Below are positions 5,006-5,401 of a stretch of 5,401 nucleotides of DNA, one piece after another. The notes beneath the pieces are model-generated. The model saw nothing but the letters and a program-made list of their open reading frames with translations. It was not told where the DNA came from and ran no database searches. The DNA lies in assembly GCA_900552295.1 (NCBI GenBank), contig URZB01000122.1:1-5401 (forward strand). The letters are read 5' to 3'. The first letter of the stretch is position 1, and every line of letters starts with the position of its first letter. This stretch comes from an uncultured Collinsella sp. (lineage in GTDB: Bacteria > Actinomycetota > Coriobacteriia > Coriobacteriales > Coriobacteriaceae). Both the position numbers and the translations under genes were made by a program.

Positions 5006-5401
5006 ATGTCTTTAAAGGTTGGAATCGTCGGTGCGGCTGGATATGCCGGCGCCGAGCTCATTCGCCTCGTGCTCGGCCATCCCGAGTTTGAACTTGTTGC
5101 CATCACGTCCAACGCCGATGCCGGCCAGCCGTTGTCTGCGGTGTACCCGAGCTTCACCGGCGTAAGCGATCTTGTCTTCACGACGCATGACGCCCCCGAG
5201 CTCAAGAACTGCGATGCGGTCTTTTTGGCCGTGCCGCACACGGCTGCCATGGCACGGGTGCCCGCCCTGCTTGCCGCGGGAGTTTCCTGCATTGACCTCT
5301 CGGCCGACTATCGCCTGAGCGATCCGGCCACCTTTGAGGCCTGGTATGCCGCCGAGCCCACGAGACGGAGCTACATCTCGTATGCCGTCTTCTGCTTGAA
5401 A
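5006..5401 (+). CDS. argC: N-acetyl-gamma-glutamyl-phosphate reductase, 5' part (ArgC)
   Basis: The first 132 residues of the NADP-dependent enzyme that reduces N-acetylglutamyl-5-phosphate to N-acetylglutamate semialdehyde in arginine biosynthesis. It starts with the Rossmann motif KVGIVGAAGYAGAEL (4-18), continues with HPEFELVAITS (25-35), the AVFLAVPHTAAM strand and turn (71-82), and IDLSADYRLSD (96-106), all typical of ArgC. Family members are about 340-350 residues, so the catalytic cysteine region lies beyond the window. AAGGAG at 4994-4999, 6 nt before the ATG, fixes the start. Paired ARG-box-like sites upstream support arginine control. From residue 118 on the sequence diverges: where relatives have a conserved ending like YGLPE, this reads VFCLK. 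That may be sequencing error at the edge or real damage. The frame stays open to the end. Confidence 0.92.
   Translation, partial: MSLKVGIVGAAGYAGAELIRLVLGHPEFELVAITSNADAGQPLSAVYPSFTGVSDLVFTTHDAPELKNCDAVFLAVPHTAAMARVPALLAAGVSCIDLSADYRLSDPATFEAWYAAEPTRRSYISYAVFCLK

Noticed and set aside
1..5401. CRISPR array, tRNA, rRNA, insertion sequence or toxin-antitoxin pair
   Set aside because: No regularly spaced repeats, tRNA or rRNA signatures, transposase motifs or small paired genes were seen on either strand.

Overview
The window looks like chromosomal DNA from a high-GC anaerobic actinobacterium of the class Coriobacteriia, possibly Collinsella or a close relative. This is an inference from three things: GC-rich third codon positions, one-polypeptide fusion of the two ECF ATPases, and protein sequence style. 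It was not tested by a database search. All recognised genes lie on the + strand.

Layout. Bases 1 to about 307 hold no gene that I can support, only short inverted and direct repeats and, at the right edge, a candidate promoter. An FMN riboswitch follows (about 308-495). Behind it is a tightly packed transcription unit: ribU (riboflavin-binding S component of an ECF transporter), a fused double ATPase (EcfA1-EcfA2), ecfT (the transmembrane coupling protein), and two tandem paralogous genes for small proteins of the pyridoxamine 5'-phosphate oxidase-like, FMN-binding split-barrel superfamily. ribU overlaps the ATPase gene by 4 bp, and the ATPase gene overlaps ecfT by 1 bp. The two split-barrel genes follow after gaps of 30 and 54 bp with no visible terminator. 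A large perfect hairpin (4784-4836) probably ends the unit.

The remaining intergenic stretch carries an 18-bp palindrome and two tandem ARG-box-like operators whose centres are exactly 21 bp apart. They precede argC, whose 5' 132 codons are present before the window ends. The operators suggest an arginine biosynthesis operon under ArgR control.

How the genes fit together. When FMN is scarce, the riboswitch should allow production of a complete riboflavin importer (S + A1A2 + T). The two split-barrel proteins, which may bind FMN, would be made from the same message. This couples flavin import to proteins that may use, store or sense flavin, and it is the most interesting biological idea here. 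Their function is unknown. The last roughly 45 bases of argC depart from a normally conserved part of the family in a way that suggests sequence error or a damaged gene.
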